The translations under genes and the position numbers were made by a program. A stretch of DNA of 64,000 nucleotides from Streptomyces dengpaensis (GTDB taxonomy: Bacteria; Actinomycetota; Actinomycetes; Streptomycetales; Streptomycetaceae). The DNA is taken from contig NZ_CP026652.1 of assembly GCF_002946835.1 (NCBI RefSeq), forward strand, positions 682,001-746,000, read 5' to 3'. Each line of letters opens with the position of its first letter. Within the stretch, counting starts at the first letter, position 1. Of this stretch, positions 25,274-33,966 are shown piece by piece. The notes under the pieces were generated by a model that saw only the letters and a program-made list of their open reading frames with translations, was not told the origin of the DNA and ran no database searches.

Positions 25274-25287
25274 GAGTCAATTGACTC
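25274..25287. promoter_or_regulatory. 14-base palindrome just upstream of rpmG
   Basis: GAGTCAATTGACTC is a perfect palindrome 20 bases before the rpmG start codon. Zinc-independent ribosomal protein genes are normally Zur-repressed, but this does not look like the usual AT-rich Zur box, so the identity of the regulator is open. Confidence 0.45.
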
Positions 25288-25307
25288 GGTGGTGGAAGGA
25301 GCACCTC

Positions 25308-25472
25308 ATGCCACGGAGCACCACACGACCTGTCGTCACGCTGAAGTCGACGGCCGGTACCGGCGTCACCTACGTGACGCGCAAGAACCGTCTCAACGAC
25401 CCTGACCGGCTGGTTCTGCGCAAGTACGACCCGATCGCCGACGAGCACGTCCTCTTCCGCGAAGAGCGATGA
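25308..25472 (+). CDS. rpmG: Ribosomal protein L33, zinc-independent type
   Basis: 54 residues: [20 protein letters not shown] then [20 protein letters not shown]. The length and the YVTRKN and KYDP blocks identify L33. The two CxxC pairs of zinc-binding L33 are absent, making it the C-minus paralogue used when zinc is scarce. The ATG follows AAGGAG by six bases. Downstream are an L31 relic and zinc-independent L36, so this is the remains of an alternative-ribosome operon of the kind controlled by Zur. Confidence 0.93.
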   Translation: MPRSTTRPVVTLKSTAGTGVTYVTRKNRLNDPDRLVLRKYDPIADEHVLFREER

Positions 25473-25753
25473 CCCCTCGCCTTCGCCGGCCCGCGGCGAA
25501 GGCCACCGACCAACGACACCGCAAGAGACCCGTACCCACCCCGTCTCCGGCCCGGTCGTCTTCCGCGACCGCACCTCAGGTGTCCAGTTTTCCCCCGCCC
25601 TGCGTATCCGGTTCCGGGCGCTTGATCTCGTCGACGAGCCACCCGACCCGGACAGCCTCGCGTGTCGTGGACAACGCGGGTCGCGTGGAGCACTGCGAGT
25701 GGTGGCACTGCCGCGTCGTTCCGCCGCTGACCGCGGACCCAGTTCGATTCTGA
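25469..25753 (+). pseudogene. rpmE2: Frameshifted ribosomal protein L31 type B relic
   Basis: The ATG at 25469 overlaps the rpmG stop (ATGA). In this frame the C-terminal part reads [20 protein letters not shown] then RVEHCEW, matching the ISSASHPFYTG...DTAGRVE end of type B L31. The matching N-terminal part, [18 protein letters not shown], is in a different frame (about 25537-25590). At least one frameshift and several substitutions therefore separate the two halves, and the intervening ST..DGETYP region is not recognisable. I read it as an inactivated gene. Confidence 0.65.
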
Positions 25754-25767
25754 AGAAGGAGACCACG

Positions 25768-25890
25768 ATGAAGGTGCGCAAGTCGCTGCGCTCATTGAAG
25801 GACAAGCCCGGTGCGCAGGTGGTGCGTCGACGGGGCGCGACGTTCGTCATCAACAAGAAGGACCCGCGCTTCAAGGCCCGCCAGGGCTGA
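25768..25890 (+). CDS. rpmJ: Ribosomal protein L36, zinc-independent type
   Basis: 40 residues: [20 protein letters not shown] then [20 protein letters not shown]. The N-terminal MKVRxSLxxLK and C-terminal [12 protein letters not shown] are diagnostic. The Cys-x2-Cys...His zinc ligands of the standard L36 are replaced by Ala and other residues. AAGAAGGAGA precedes the ATG. It ends with a hairpin terminator at 25913. Confidence 0.95.
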   Translation: MKVRKSLRSLKDKPGAQVVRRRGATFVINKKDPRFKARQG

Positions 25891-25899
25891 CGGGCAGCA

Positions 25900-26165
25900 T
25901 GGCCCTAGTCGCCCCGGCACCGTGTGCGTGGTGCCGGGCGCGGGCCCCGTGGTACGTCACCAAGACGGTCCCGGCGATCCGTACATCCCGCAGGCGCAGC
26001 CGCGGCAGATGTCCCGACTCGGCCGGTGGTGGCGCGAGCAGCAGTGCGCGGACGACCGAGGCCCGGACCTCGCCGGCGTCCGCGTACCACTCCCCCTGCG
26101 GAAAGCGGCCCACATCGCCTGCTCACGCGCGCTCCACCCACCCGCCGTGAGACTGCCCGACACGT
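25900..26165 (-). pseudogene. N-terminal relic of a Streptomyces membrane-associated oxidoreductase-type protein
   Basis: Leftward, one frame gives LTAGGWSAREQAMWAAFRRG and a second gives PQGEWYADAGEVRASVVRAL then LLAPPPAESGHLPRLRLRDV followed by RIAGTV. Joined, they resemble the LTPAERxxWxAFxxG...VRAEVxRALLLG...PALRLxGARITG opening of pentapeptide-rich Streptomyces proteins annotated as membrane-associated oxidoreductases. The repeat region that should follow is missing. Confidence 0.45.
25913..25938 (+). terminator. Hairpin terminator after rpmJ
   Basis: CCCGGCACC and GGTGCCGGG form a perfect nine-base stem with an eight-base loop, 22 bases past the stop. Confidence 0.8.
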
Positions 26166-26315
26166 CAACTCCCCTTCCGGAAGCGGAGATCCGGTGCATC
26201 GCTACCCCAGGCCGGCGAAGCACAACCGGATGACCGCCGGGCGTGATCTTCGGGCAGGCCCTGCCCGGCGCACTCGCCCAGGCCCGACGCCCGGGCGGCA
26301 CCGCTCGTCCGGTGG

Positions 26316-27263
26316 CTAGCGGGTGGCCTGGAACGTACGCCGGTACGCCAGCGGTGAGACGCCGATCGCGGCGTGCAGATGCTGGCGCAGCGAGGTGCCG
26401 GTCGCGAAGCCGACCTCGCCGGCGATCTGGTCCACCGACAGGTCGCTGGACTCCAGCAGATGGCGGGCCCGGAAGACCCGCTGCTGGATGAGCCAGCGGC
26501 CGGGGCTCATGCCCACCTCGTCGTTGAAGCGGCGGGCGAAGGTGCGCAGGCTCATCCGGGCGTGGCCTGCCAGGTCGGTCAGGGTCAGCGGGTCGCCGAG
26601 GTGGGCCAGGGCCCACGCGCGCGTGGCGGCTGTGCTCGTCGCCGTGGGTTCCGGCACGGGCTGCTCGATGTACTGGGCCTGGCCGCCGTCACGCAGGGGC
26701 GGGACGACACAGCGCCGGGCCACCTTGTTCGCCAGCTCGCTGCCGTGGTCCTTGCGCACGATGTGCAGACAGGCGTCGACCCCGGACGCGGCGCCGGCCG
26801 AGGTGAGGACCGTGTCGTCGTCGACGAACAGCACGTCGGCGTCGAGGGGAACGTGCGGGTACATGCTCCGGAACAGGTCGGCCAGCCGCCAGTGTGTCGT
26901 CGCCCGGTGACCTTCCAGCAGACCCGCCGCCGCCAGGACGAAGGCGCCCGTGCAGATGGAGAGGATGCGGGCGTCGGGCCGGATGAGCGCGAGCGCCGCC
27001 CTGACCTCGTCGGGGAGCTCCGCGGTGACGCTCCACGGGTCGATGGGCGCGATCACCACGGTGTCCGCCGTGCGCAGCGCCTCGGGACCGTGGTCCACGG
27101 TGACCGAGAAGTCGGCGTTGGTCCGGACGGGGCGTCCGTCGGCGGTGCAGGTCACCACCTCGTACCGGCCGTCCGCCGCGCCGAAGATCCTGCTGGGGAT
27201 GCCCAGTTCGAAGGGATAGACGCCGTCCAGCGCCAGGACCACGACTCGCTCCACATGCCGCAT
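26316..27263 (-). CDS. GlxA-type regulator (DJ-1/PfpI sensor fused to AraC HTH)
   Basis: 315 residues. The N-terminal domain (about 1-185) is a DJ-1/PfpI-like fold with SICTGAFVLAAAGLLEGHRA containing the conserved Cys elbow, then TTHWRLADLF and LTSAGAASGVDACLHIV. The C-terminal 100 residues form the two-HTH AraC domain (LTLTDLAGHARMSLRTFARR; LSVDQIAGEVGFATGTSLRQ). It is divergent from an MDR reductase, with only 71 bases between. Its start codon lies inside one arm of a perfect inverted repeat (27262-27298), suggesting autoregulation and joint control of the reductase. Confidence 0.93.
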   Translation of the reverse strand: MRHVERVVVLALDGVYPFELGIPSRIFGAADGRYEVVTCTADGRPVRTNADFSVTVDHGPEALRTADTVVIAPIDPWSVTAELPDEVRAALALIRPDARILSICTGAFVLAAAGLLEGHRATTHWRLADLFRSMYPHVPLDADVLFVDDDTVLTSAGAASGVDACLHIVRKDHGSELANKVARRCVVPPLRDGGQAQYIEQPVPEPTATSTAATRAWALAHLGDPLTLTDLAGHARMSLRTFARRFNDEVGMSPGRWLIQQRVFRARHLLESSDLSVDQIAGEVGFATGTSLRQHLHAAIGVSPLAYRRTFQATR

Positions 27264-27298
27264 GGCACGATCCTATCGAAGGTTGGCAATCGTGCCAT
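27262..27298. promoter_or_regulatory. 10-base inverted repeat overlapping the GlxA regulator start codon
   Basis: ATGGCACGAT (27262-27271) and ATCGTGCCAT (27289-27298) are perfect complements, 17 bases apart. The left arm overlaps the start of the regulator and the right arm lies 36 bases before the reductase ATG. Confidence 0.65.
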
Positions 27299-27334
27299 GT
27301 TCGTGCCGGGCGAACCCCGGCAGGCTGGACGACC

Positions 27335-28285
27335 ATGAACACTGTGAACACGATGCGAGCCATCAGTCAGGACGTCCTCGGCGGTCCCGAGGTCCTCAGG
27401 GAAGTGGAGGTGGAGCGGCCGACGCCGCGCGCCAACGAGGTGCTGGTCCGGGTGCGCGCCGCCGGAGTCAATCCGACCGACTGGAAGCACCGCGCCGGCG
27501 GCGGCTTCCTGGGCGAGCCGCCCTTCGTCCTCGGCTGGGACGTCTCCGGCGTCGTCGAGGCGACGGGGATCGGCGTCGCCCGCTTCAAGCCGGGTGACGA
27601 GGTCTTCGGCATGCTGTCCTACCCGTACGGTCACGGCTCGCACGCCGAGTACGTCACCGCCCCGGCCCGCGCCTTCGCGCACAAGCCGTCCGTGATCGAC
27701 CACATCCAGGCGGGCGCTCTGCCGCTGGTCTCCCTGACCGCGTACCAGGCCCTGGTCGAGACGGCGGACATCCAGCCGGGGCAGCGGGTACTGATCCACG
27801 CGGCGGCCGGCGGGGTCGGGCACGTGGCCGTGCAGATCGCCAAGGCGCGGGGCGCGTATGTGATCGGTACGGCAAGCGCGGGCAAGCACGACTTCCTGCG
27901 CCAACTCGGCGTGGACGAGACGATCGACTACCGGGCGACCGACTTCGTCGAGGCCGTCCAGGACGTCGACGTCGTCCTGGACACGCTCGGTGGCGACAAC
28001 AGCCTGCGCTCACTGCGTGTACTGCGCCCGGGCGGGGTCGTGGTGTCGATCCTGCCGGTGGGGTCGGACGACTTCTACGAGGAGGCCGAGCGGCTCGGCG
28101 TACGGGCGGTCAGGATGCTCGTCGACGCCTCCCACAGCGGGATGAAGGCGATCGCGGAGCTCGTGGAGGCGGGCAAGCTGCGCGCCACGATCGCCGGGAC
28201 GTTCCCGTCGGCCGATGCCGCCAAGGCGCATGAGCTCGGCGAGACCGGCCGGACCGCGGGGAAGCTGGTCCTGGTGATGGACTGA
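27335..28285 (+). CDS. NADPH:quinone-reductase-like MDR oxidoreductase
   Basis: 316 residues of the zinc-free medium-chain dehydrogenase family. It shows RVRAAGVNPTDWKHRAGG, a GroES-like half with GWDVSGVVEATG, and the Rossmann loop HAAAGGVGHVAVQIAKA binding NADPH. The absence of the Cys/His zinc ligands points to a quinone- or enone-reductase. Divergent transcription from a GlxA-type sensor implies induction by a small reactive molecule. Convergent with tuf, it ends at a long-loop hairpin. Confidence 0.92.
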   Translation: MNTVNTMRAISQDVLGGPEVLREVEVERPTPRANEVLVRVRAAGVNPTDWKHRAGGGFLGEPPFVLGWDVSGVVEATGIGVARFKPGDEVFGMLSYPYGHGSHAEYVTAPARAFAHKPSVIDHIQAGALPLVSLTAYQALVETADIQPGQRVLIHAAAGGVGHVAVQIAKARGAYVIGTASAGKHDFLRQLGVDETIDYRATDFVEAVQDVDVVLDTLGGDNSLRSLRVLRPGGVVVSILPVGSDDFYEEAERLGVRAVRMLVDASHSGMKAIAELVEAGKLRATIAGTFPSADAAKAHELGETGRTAGKLVLVMD

Positions 28286-28305
28286 CCTCGCGGCCTGTGA
28301 CGCCA

Positions 28306-28367
28306 CGCCTCGTCCGGGGCTCCGGTCTCGCGCGCCCGCTGCCGCCGTCGGCTCGCCGGACGAGGCG
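28306..28367. terminator. 12-bp inverted repeat between convergent MDR and tuf genes
   Basis: CGCCTCGTCCGG (28306-28317) and CCGGACGAGGCG (28356-28367) are perfect complements with a GC-rich 38-base loop, positioned to end transcripts from both sides. Confidence 0.65.
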
Positions 28368-28390
28368 CAGAGTCGCAGAGTCGCAGAGTC
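28367..28390. repeat. Three-copy 8-base tandem repeat
   Basis: GCAGAGTC is repeated three times directly (28367-28390), ten bases beyond the stop of tuf. Confidence 0.95.
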
Positions 28391-28399
28391 GCCCGGAAG

Positions 28400-29593
<1,194 letters not shown>

Positions 29594-29682
29594 TGCAAGC
29601 CCTCCTGATCACCTGGGTGACGCCGAGCGTTGCTTCACTGCTTCCTGACCGGGCGAATCGCCGCGCTCGTGGCCGGGCGAAC

Positions 29683-29701
29683 GGACAGGAAGTTCCTGTC
29701 C
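29683..29701. promoter_or_regulatory. 19-base palindrome between prs and tuf
   Basis: GGACAGGAA and TTCCTGTCC flank a single G, eight bases past the prs stop. It could end the prs transcript or serve as an operator for a separate tuf promoter; there is no T tract. Confidence 0.45.
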
Positions 29702-29708
29702 TTCCTGT

Positions 29709-30662
29709 CTATTCGCTCTCAGGCGCGTCGAACAGGGCGCTGACGGACTCGCCGTTGTGAATGCGCCGCACGGCCTCGGCGAGCGCCGGGGCGATGGACA
29801 GGACGCGCAGCTTCTCCGTGTGCTTCTCGATCGGGACCGGCACCGTGTTCGTGCACACGATCTCCAGGACGTCGGGCTGGTCGCTGAGCCGCTTGAGGGC
29901 GCCCGCGGCAAACAGCCCGTGCGTGCAGGCCACCCGGATGGACCGCGGCCCGAGTTCCCGCAGCCGCTCCAGGAGTTCGAGGACCGTGCTGCCCTTGGCG
30001 ATCTCGTCGTCCAGCACGATGACGTCCCGCCCGGTGACGTCACCGATGACCGAACTGATGCTGACCCGGTCGTCGGCGAACCGCTGCTTGGCACCGGCGG
30101 CCACCTGGGCGCCGATCAGCCGGGCGAAGGCCGCCGCCTCCTTGGCGTTGCCGAGGTCCGGCGACACCACCGTCGTACGCGACAGGTCGTAGCCGCGGAA
30201 GTGCGCGGCGAGCTCCCGCAGGGCGTGCAGATGGTCGACCGGGACCGAGAAGAAGCCGTGCACCTGCGGCGAGTGCAGCGTCATCGCGAGGACGCGGCTC
30301 GCCCCGGCCGCCACCATCAGGTCCGCCACGAGCCGTCCGCCCATGGAGATCCGCGGCATGTCCTTCTTGTCCGAGCGGGCGTACGAGTAGTGCGGCATGA
30401 CCACGGTGATGCGCCCGGCGGAGGCTCCGCGCGCCGCGTCGCACATCATCAGCAGCTCGACGAGATGCTCCTGCACAGGCGTGACCAGCGGCTGTACCAG
30501 GAAGACATCGCGCTCGCGGCAGTTGGCCTGGAGCTGGACCTCCAGGCAGTCGTTGGCGAACCGGCTGACGCGGGTGGGGCTGAGGGGCACACCGAGATGC
30601 GCGCAGACCTCGGCCGCCAGCTCAGGATGGGCACTACCGCTGAACACGGCGATGTCACGCAC
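29709..30662 (-). CDS. prs: Ribose-phosphate pyrophosphokinase (PRPP synthetase)
   Basis: 317 residues from GTG 30662, preceded by GAGGAG. The catalytic flexible loop reads YSYARSDKKDMPRISMGGRL and the metal-binding segment TLHSPQVHGFFSVPVDHL. The PRPP loop is VIVLDDEIAKGSTVLE, differing from the VDDMIDTAGT of housekeeping Prs, so this is a divergent paralogue. It would make PRPP from ribose 5-phosphate and ATP for nucleotide, His and Trp synthesis. It lies directly upstream of the extra tuf gene, suggesting a growth-resumption or stress unit. Confidence 0.88.
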   Translation of the reverse strand: MRDIAVFSGSAHPELAAEVCAHLGVPLSPTRVSRFANDCLEVQLQANCRERDVFLVQPLVTPVQEHLVELLMMCDAARGASAGRITVVMPHYSYARSDKKDMPRISMGGRLVADLMVAAGASRVLAMTLHSPQVHGFFSVPVDHLHALRELAAHFRGYDLSRTTVVSPDLGNAKEAAAFARLIGAQVAAGAKQRFADDRVSISSVIGDVTGRDVIVLDDEIAKGSTVLELLERLRELGPRSIRVACTHGLFAAGALKRLSDQPDVLEIVCTNTVPVPIEKHTEKLRVLSIAPALAEAVRRIHNGESVSALFDAPESE

Positions 30663-30981
30663 GACCGCTCCTCGCTTGAGCAAACCGGGCTCAGTCGCCG
30701 GTTGGCAAGATCGGCCCGGGGGGCGTGCTTCATGGTACTGGGACACGGTCCGCGCGGCGCTGCTCGCCTGGCCGCACGGCCGGGAGGGCCGGGAAGCCGA
30801 CGGGCGTAGGGCGACCCGCGGTTCGCCGCCCCGGATGCGGTATTCCGAGCGGACGCGATGCGTCATCGTCGTACGGCGAACTGCGGTCGGTCCAAGAGAC
30901 GATCAGCACCACGTGCGTCCAACATGGCGTTCTGGAAGGGGATTTGGGGGCACTCGCCTCAGTGAAGGGAGGACTGTCGAC
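30663..30981. other. Divergent intergenic region, prs / DUF4230 gene
   Basis: About 320 bases holding the promoters of both neighbours. No convincing -35/-10 pair, palindrome or gene relic stands out. Confidence 0.5.
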
Positions 30982-31662
30982 ATGACGACGTCCATCAAGC
31001 AGACGCCCCCCTCGACGCCCGCCAAGCGGCGGATGCCCGGCTGGGCGAAGGTGGTCACCGCGGTCGCGCTGGTGCTCGTGGTGCTGTTCGCCGGTCTGCG
31101 GCTGAGCGTGCTGCCGGGGCTGCGCGATCTGTTCGGCACGGAGACGCACGACCGGTCGGGGCCCACGCTCCTGAAGTCCATCCAGGACCTGAGCCGTTAC
31201 GACGCCGCCTCGGGCAACTTCCAGGTGGTCGTGGATCTGGAGAAGGACGCCAAGTACCTGCCGGACGCGCTCCGCGGCACCCGCACCCTGTACGTGGGGG
31301 CGGGCACTGTCGACGCGTATGTCGACCTCGGCCGGCTCGACAAGAACGACGTGACGGTCAACGACGACCGTACGTCCGCCACGCTCCGGCTCCCCCACGC
31401 GGCGCTGGGCAAGCCCGCCCTCGACGCCGACCACTCGTATGCCGTGTCGAAACAGCGCGGTCTCCTTGACCGGCTCGGCGATCTCTTCTCCGACAACCCC
31501 AACAGCGAGCGCGCCGTGCAGAAGCTCGCGGTGAAGCACATCGGTGAGGCGGCGAAGGACAGCCGCCTGACCGCGCGCGCCGAGACGAACACCACCAGCA
31601 TGCTGGAAGGCCTTCTGCGCTCCCTGGGCTTCAAGGAGGTGACGGTCACCTACGGCACCTGA
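30982..31662 (+). CDS. DUF4230-type single-pass membrane protein
   Basis: 226 residues from ATG 30982, preceded by GGGAGG. A basic N-terminus and one membrane helix (about 22-42) are followed by an extracytoplasmic domain beginning SGPTLLKSIQDLSRYDAASG then NFQVVVDLEKDAKYLP. This looks like DUF4230, a family of surface proteins with no established role. The protein would face outward. It is followed, in the same direction after 116 bases, by a VanZ-like gene. Confidence 0.75.
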   Translation: MTTSIKQTPPSTPAKRRMPGWAKVVTAVALVLVVLFAGLRLSVLPGLRDLFGTETHDRSGPTLLKSIQDLSRYDAASGNFQVVVDLEKDAKYLPDALRGTRTLYVGAGTVDAYVDLGRLDKNDVTVNDDRTSATLRLPHAALGKPALDADHSYAVSKQRGLLDRLGDLFSDNPNSERAVQKLAVKHIGEAAKDSRLTARAETNTTSMLEGLLRSLGFKEVTVTYGT

Positions 31663-31778
31663 CCCGTCGAGCTCACGTCACCGTGCGGGCCATGCCGCCG
31701 TCGTCCTACTCGGCATCGGCGCCATCCATTGGGGTAACCGCCCTTATTCAGAGGGCAGTTGGAAACCGGGAGGATCGC

Positions 31779-32366
31779 ATGGCCCGTACGGCGCCACGCA
31801 CGCGTGCCGCGAAATCCGGTCGCCGGACAGCGGCGGCGAAGTCAGCGGGCCCGAAACCGGCACCGAAGTCCGGTCGCCGGGCCTCGGCGCCACCCGGTGG
31901 GCGCGGAGCGCTCCCGCTCGCCGTGCGACTGATGGCCATGGCGCTGGCCTTCGCGGCCATGGTGGCGTTCGCGGCCGCGCTGGCCCGGCTGACGCTGGAG
32001 CCGTCCCCGGCGTCAGAGGCGCTGACCCACAGCAACCTGCGCCCCGGCCGCTCACTGCGCGCCTATCTCGACCAGCCGGAACTGCGCGACGCCGTCAAGC
32101 AGATCGGCGGAAACCTGCTGCTCGGTATTCCCTTCGGGGTGTTGTTGCCCGTGCTGGTGCCAAGGGCCCTGGGAATCCTGCGCGTTGCGGCGCTGACCGC
32201 GGCGGTCATGCTCCTGGTCGAGCTCATCCAGGGGGCGCTCATCACCGGGCGCGCCTTCGACATCGACGACGTCATCCTCAACACGGCCGGGGCACTGGTG
32301 GGTTATCTGCTGCTGGGGCGGCGGCTCGGCCGGGCGGTACACCCCAAGAAGCGCCGTAGCTCCTGA
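31779..32366 (+). CDS. VanZ-like membrane protein
   Basis: 195 residues from ATG 31779, five bases after GGAGG. A basic tail of about 50 residues built from repeated KSGRR units precedes four helices. The conserved VanZ core is NLLLGIPFGVLLP, MLLVELIQGAL and RAFDIDDVILNTAGALVGYL; the ExxQ and FDxxDxxxNxxG motifs are diagnostic. VanZ relatives confer low-level teicoplanin resistance in enterococci, but most actinomycete members have unknown roles. Confidence 0.87.
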   Translation: MARTAPRTRAAKSGRRTAAAKSAGPKPAPKSGRRASAPPGGRGALPLAVRLMAMALAFAAMVAFAAALARLTLEPSPASEALTHSNLRPGRSLRAYLDQPELRDAVKQIGGNLLLGIPFGVLLPVLVPRALGILRVAALTAAVMLLVELIQGALITGRAFDIDDVILNTAGALVGYLLLGRRLGRAVHPKKRRSS

Positions 32367-32411
32367 CAGGCACTCAGTAACCGTCTGTCAAGTATGGGTC
32401 TGGTCAAGTAA

Positions 32412-32423
32412 TGGTCTGGACCA
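32412..32423. promoter_or_regulatory. DasR-type responsive element (dre)
   Basis: TGGTCTGGACCA differs by one base from the core TGGTCTAGACCA bound by DasR, the GntR regulator of chitin and aminosugar use. It abuts a TTGACA box and lies 121 bases before the glucanase start. A half-site-like GGGTCTGGTC is at about 32395. Confidence 0.65.
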
Positions 32424-32428
32424 AGCTC

Positions 32429-32457
32429 TTGACACCCCCTTAGCTCACTCCTTGAAT
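32429..32457 (+). promoter_or_regulatory. Probable vegetative promoter of the glucanase gene
   Basis: TTGACA (32429-32434), a 17-base spacer and TTGAAT (32452-32457). The dre lies six bases upstream of the -35 box. Confidence 0.5.
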
Positions 32458-32543
32458 CAAGAGGCGAAGCATCACCCCCACTCAGTTACCCCCCACTCAG
32501 TCGGCGCACCCGTCCCCCGGGTCGCCGTACGGAAGGGAGAGTC

Positions 32544-33788
32544 ATGGACTCCCCGCGCCTGCTCCGAAGATGCCTCTTCGCCGCGCTGTCCGCCGTGCTC
32601 GTCGCGTCCGCCGCCCTCACTCCCGCGTACGCGGGCCCCGAGGAGGCCGCTGCCGCCGCCGTGACGTTCCAGGACACCTTCGACGGCCCGGCAGGTTCGG
32701 CCGTCGACTCGTCCAAGTGGCAGATCGAGACCGGCGACAACGTCAACAACCACGAGCGGCAGTACTACACGTCCGGAAACAAGAACGCGGCCCTGGACGG
32801 CCAGGGCCATCTGGTCATCACCGCACGCAAGGAGAATCCGGCCAACTACCAGTGCTGGTACGGAACGTGCCAGTACACCTCGGCCCGGCTGAACACCGCG
32901 GGCAAGTTCACCACCACATACGGCCGTGTCGAGGCCCGGATGAAGATTCCGCGCGGCCAGGGCATGTGGCCCGCGTTCTGGATGCTCGGCAACGACATCG
33001 GACAGGTCGGCTGGCCGAACTCCGGCGAGATCGACATCATGGAGAACGTCGGCTTCGAGCCGTCGACCGTGCACGGCACGCTCCATGGTCCCGGGTACTC
33101 CGGCTCGGGCGGCATCGGCGCCGGATACTCCCTGCCGAACGGCCAGGCCTTCGCGGACGCCTTCCACACGTTCGCGGTCGACTGGGCGCCCGGCTCGATC
33201 ACCTGGTCGGTGGACGGCACGGTCTACCAGCGGCGTACGCCCGCCGATCTGGGCGGCAACCCATGGGTGTTCGACAAGCCGTTCTTCCTCATTCTCAACC
33301 TCGCGGTCGGCGGCTACTGGCCGGGCGACCCCGACGGCTCCACCGTCTTCCCGCAGCAACTCGTCGTGGACGAGGTGAAGGTGACGACGAGTGACAGCCC
33401 GGGCGGCTCGGGCGTTCCGATCACGGGCCTCGCGGGCAAGTGCGTGGACGTGGCCGGGGCGAACTCCGCCAACGGCACTCCCGTACAGCTCTACGACTGC
33501 AACGGAACCGCCGCCCAGAAGTGGACGGTGGCCTCGGACGGCACCCTCCGCGCGCTGGGCAAGTGCCTGGACGTCACGAACAACGGCACGGCGGACGGTT
33601 CGACCGTCCAGCTGTGGGACTGCACCGGCGGTCCGAACCAGAAGTGGACGGTCACCGCGGCCCGCGACATCGTGAATCCGCAGGCCAACAAGTGTCTGGA
33701 CGTCACGGGCAACAACTCGGCCACCGGCACACGACTGCAGATCTGGTCGTGCACCGGTGGAGCCAACCAGAAGTGGACGGTGGGCTGA
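32544..33788 (+). CDS. Secreted GH16 beta-glucanase with C-terminal ricin-type CBM13
   Basis: 414 residues. A Sec signal (about 1-30, ending ALTPAYAG) leads to a GH16 domain (about 40-285) with the catalytic motif GEIDIMENVG holding both acidic residues and GMWPAFWMLG before it. This sequence is typical of laminarinases and endo-beta-1,3-glucanases. The last 125 residues form a ricin B-type lectin fold of three repeats, each with GKCLDV and QKWTV (QxW) motifs, for binding polysaccharide. A DasR-type box in the promoter suggests co-regulation with chitin use, which would fit degradation of fungal cell walls. Confidence 0.94.
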   Translation: MDSPRLLRRCLFAALSAVLVASAALTPAYAGPEEAAAAAVTFQDTFDGPAGSAVDSSKWQIETGDNVNNHERQYYTSGNKNAALDGQGHLVITARKENPANYQCWYGTCQYTSARLNTAGKFTTTYGRVEARMKIPRGQGMWPAFWMLGNDIGQVGWPNSGEIDIMENVGFEPSTVHGTLHGPGYSGSGGIGAGYSLPNGQAFADAFHTFAVDWAPGSITWSVDGTVYQRRTPADLGGNPWVFDKPFFLILNLAVGGYWPGDPDGSTVFPQQLVVDEVKVTTSDSPGGSGVPITGLAGKCVDVAGANSANGTPVQLYDCNGTAAQKWTVASDGTLRALGKCLDVTNNGTADGSTVQLWDCTGGPNQKWTVTAARDIVNPQANKCLDVTGNNSATGTRLQIWSCTGGANQKWTVG

Positions 33789-33807
33789 GGTCCTGCCGGT
33801 TCATGAC

Positions 33808-33839
33808 CGTCCGCCCGCGGTGCTCGCCGCGGGCGGACG
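33808..33839 (+). terminator. 13-bp hairpin terminator after the glucanase gene
   Basis: CGTCCGCCCGCGG and CCGCGGGCGGACG are perfect complements around TGCTCG, 20 bases past the stop. Confidence 0.9.
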
Positions 33840-33914
33840 CAACCGGTCGGCCGGTGTCAGGAATGGACTCGGCCGATGCCGGTCGGAACGGTTCGGAATC
33901 GGTCCGCTTCAGCC

Positions 33915-33966
33915 GGTGTCAGCCGGTCAGCAGCTCACTGGCTGGTGTCGGCCGGTCAGCAGCTCA
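33915..33966. repeat. 29-base-period repeat echoing the 3' end of the I36-type gene
   Basis: GGTGTCAGCCGGTCAGCAGC plus TCA at 33915-33937 recurs at 33944-33966 with one change. The second copy includes the stop codon and last codons of the leftward gene ending at 33956. Confidence 0.9.
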
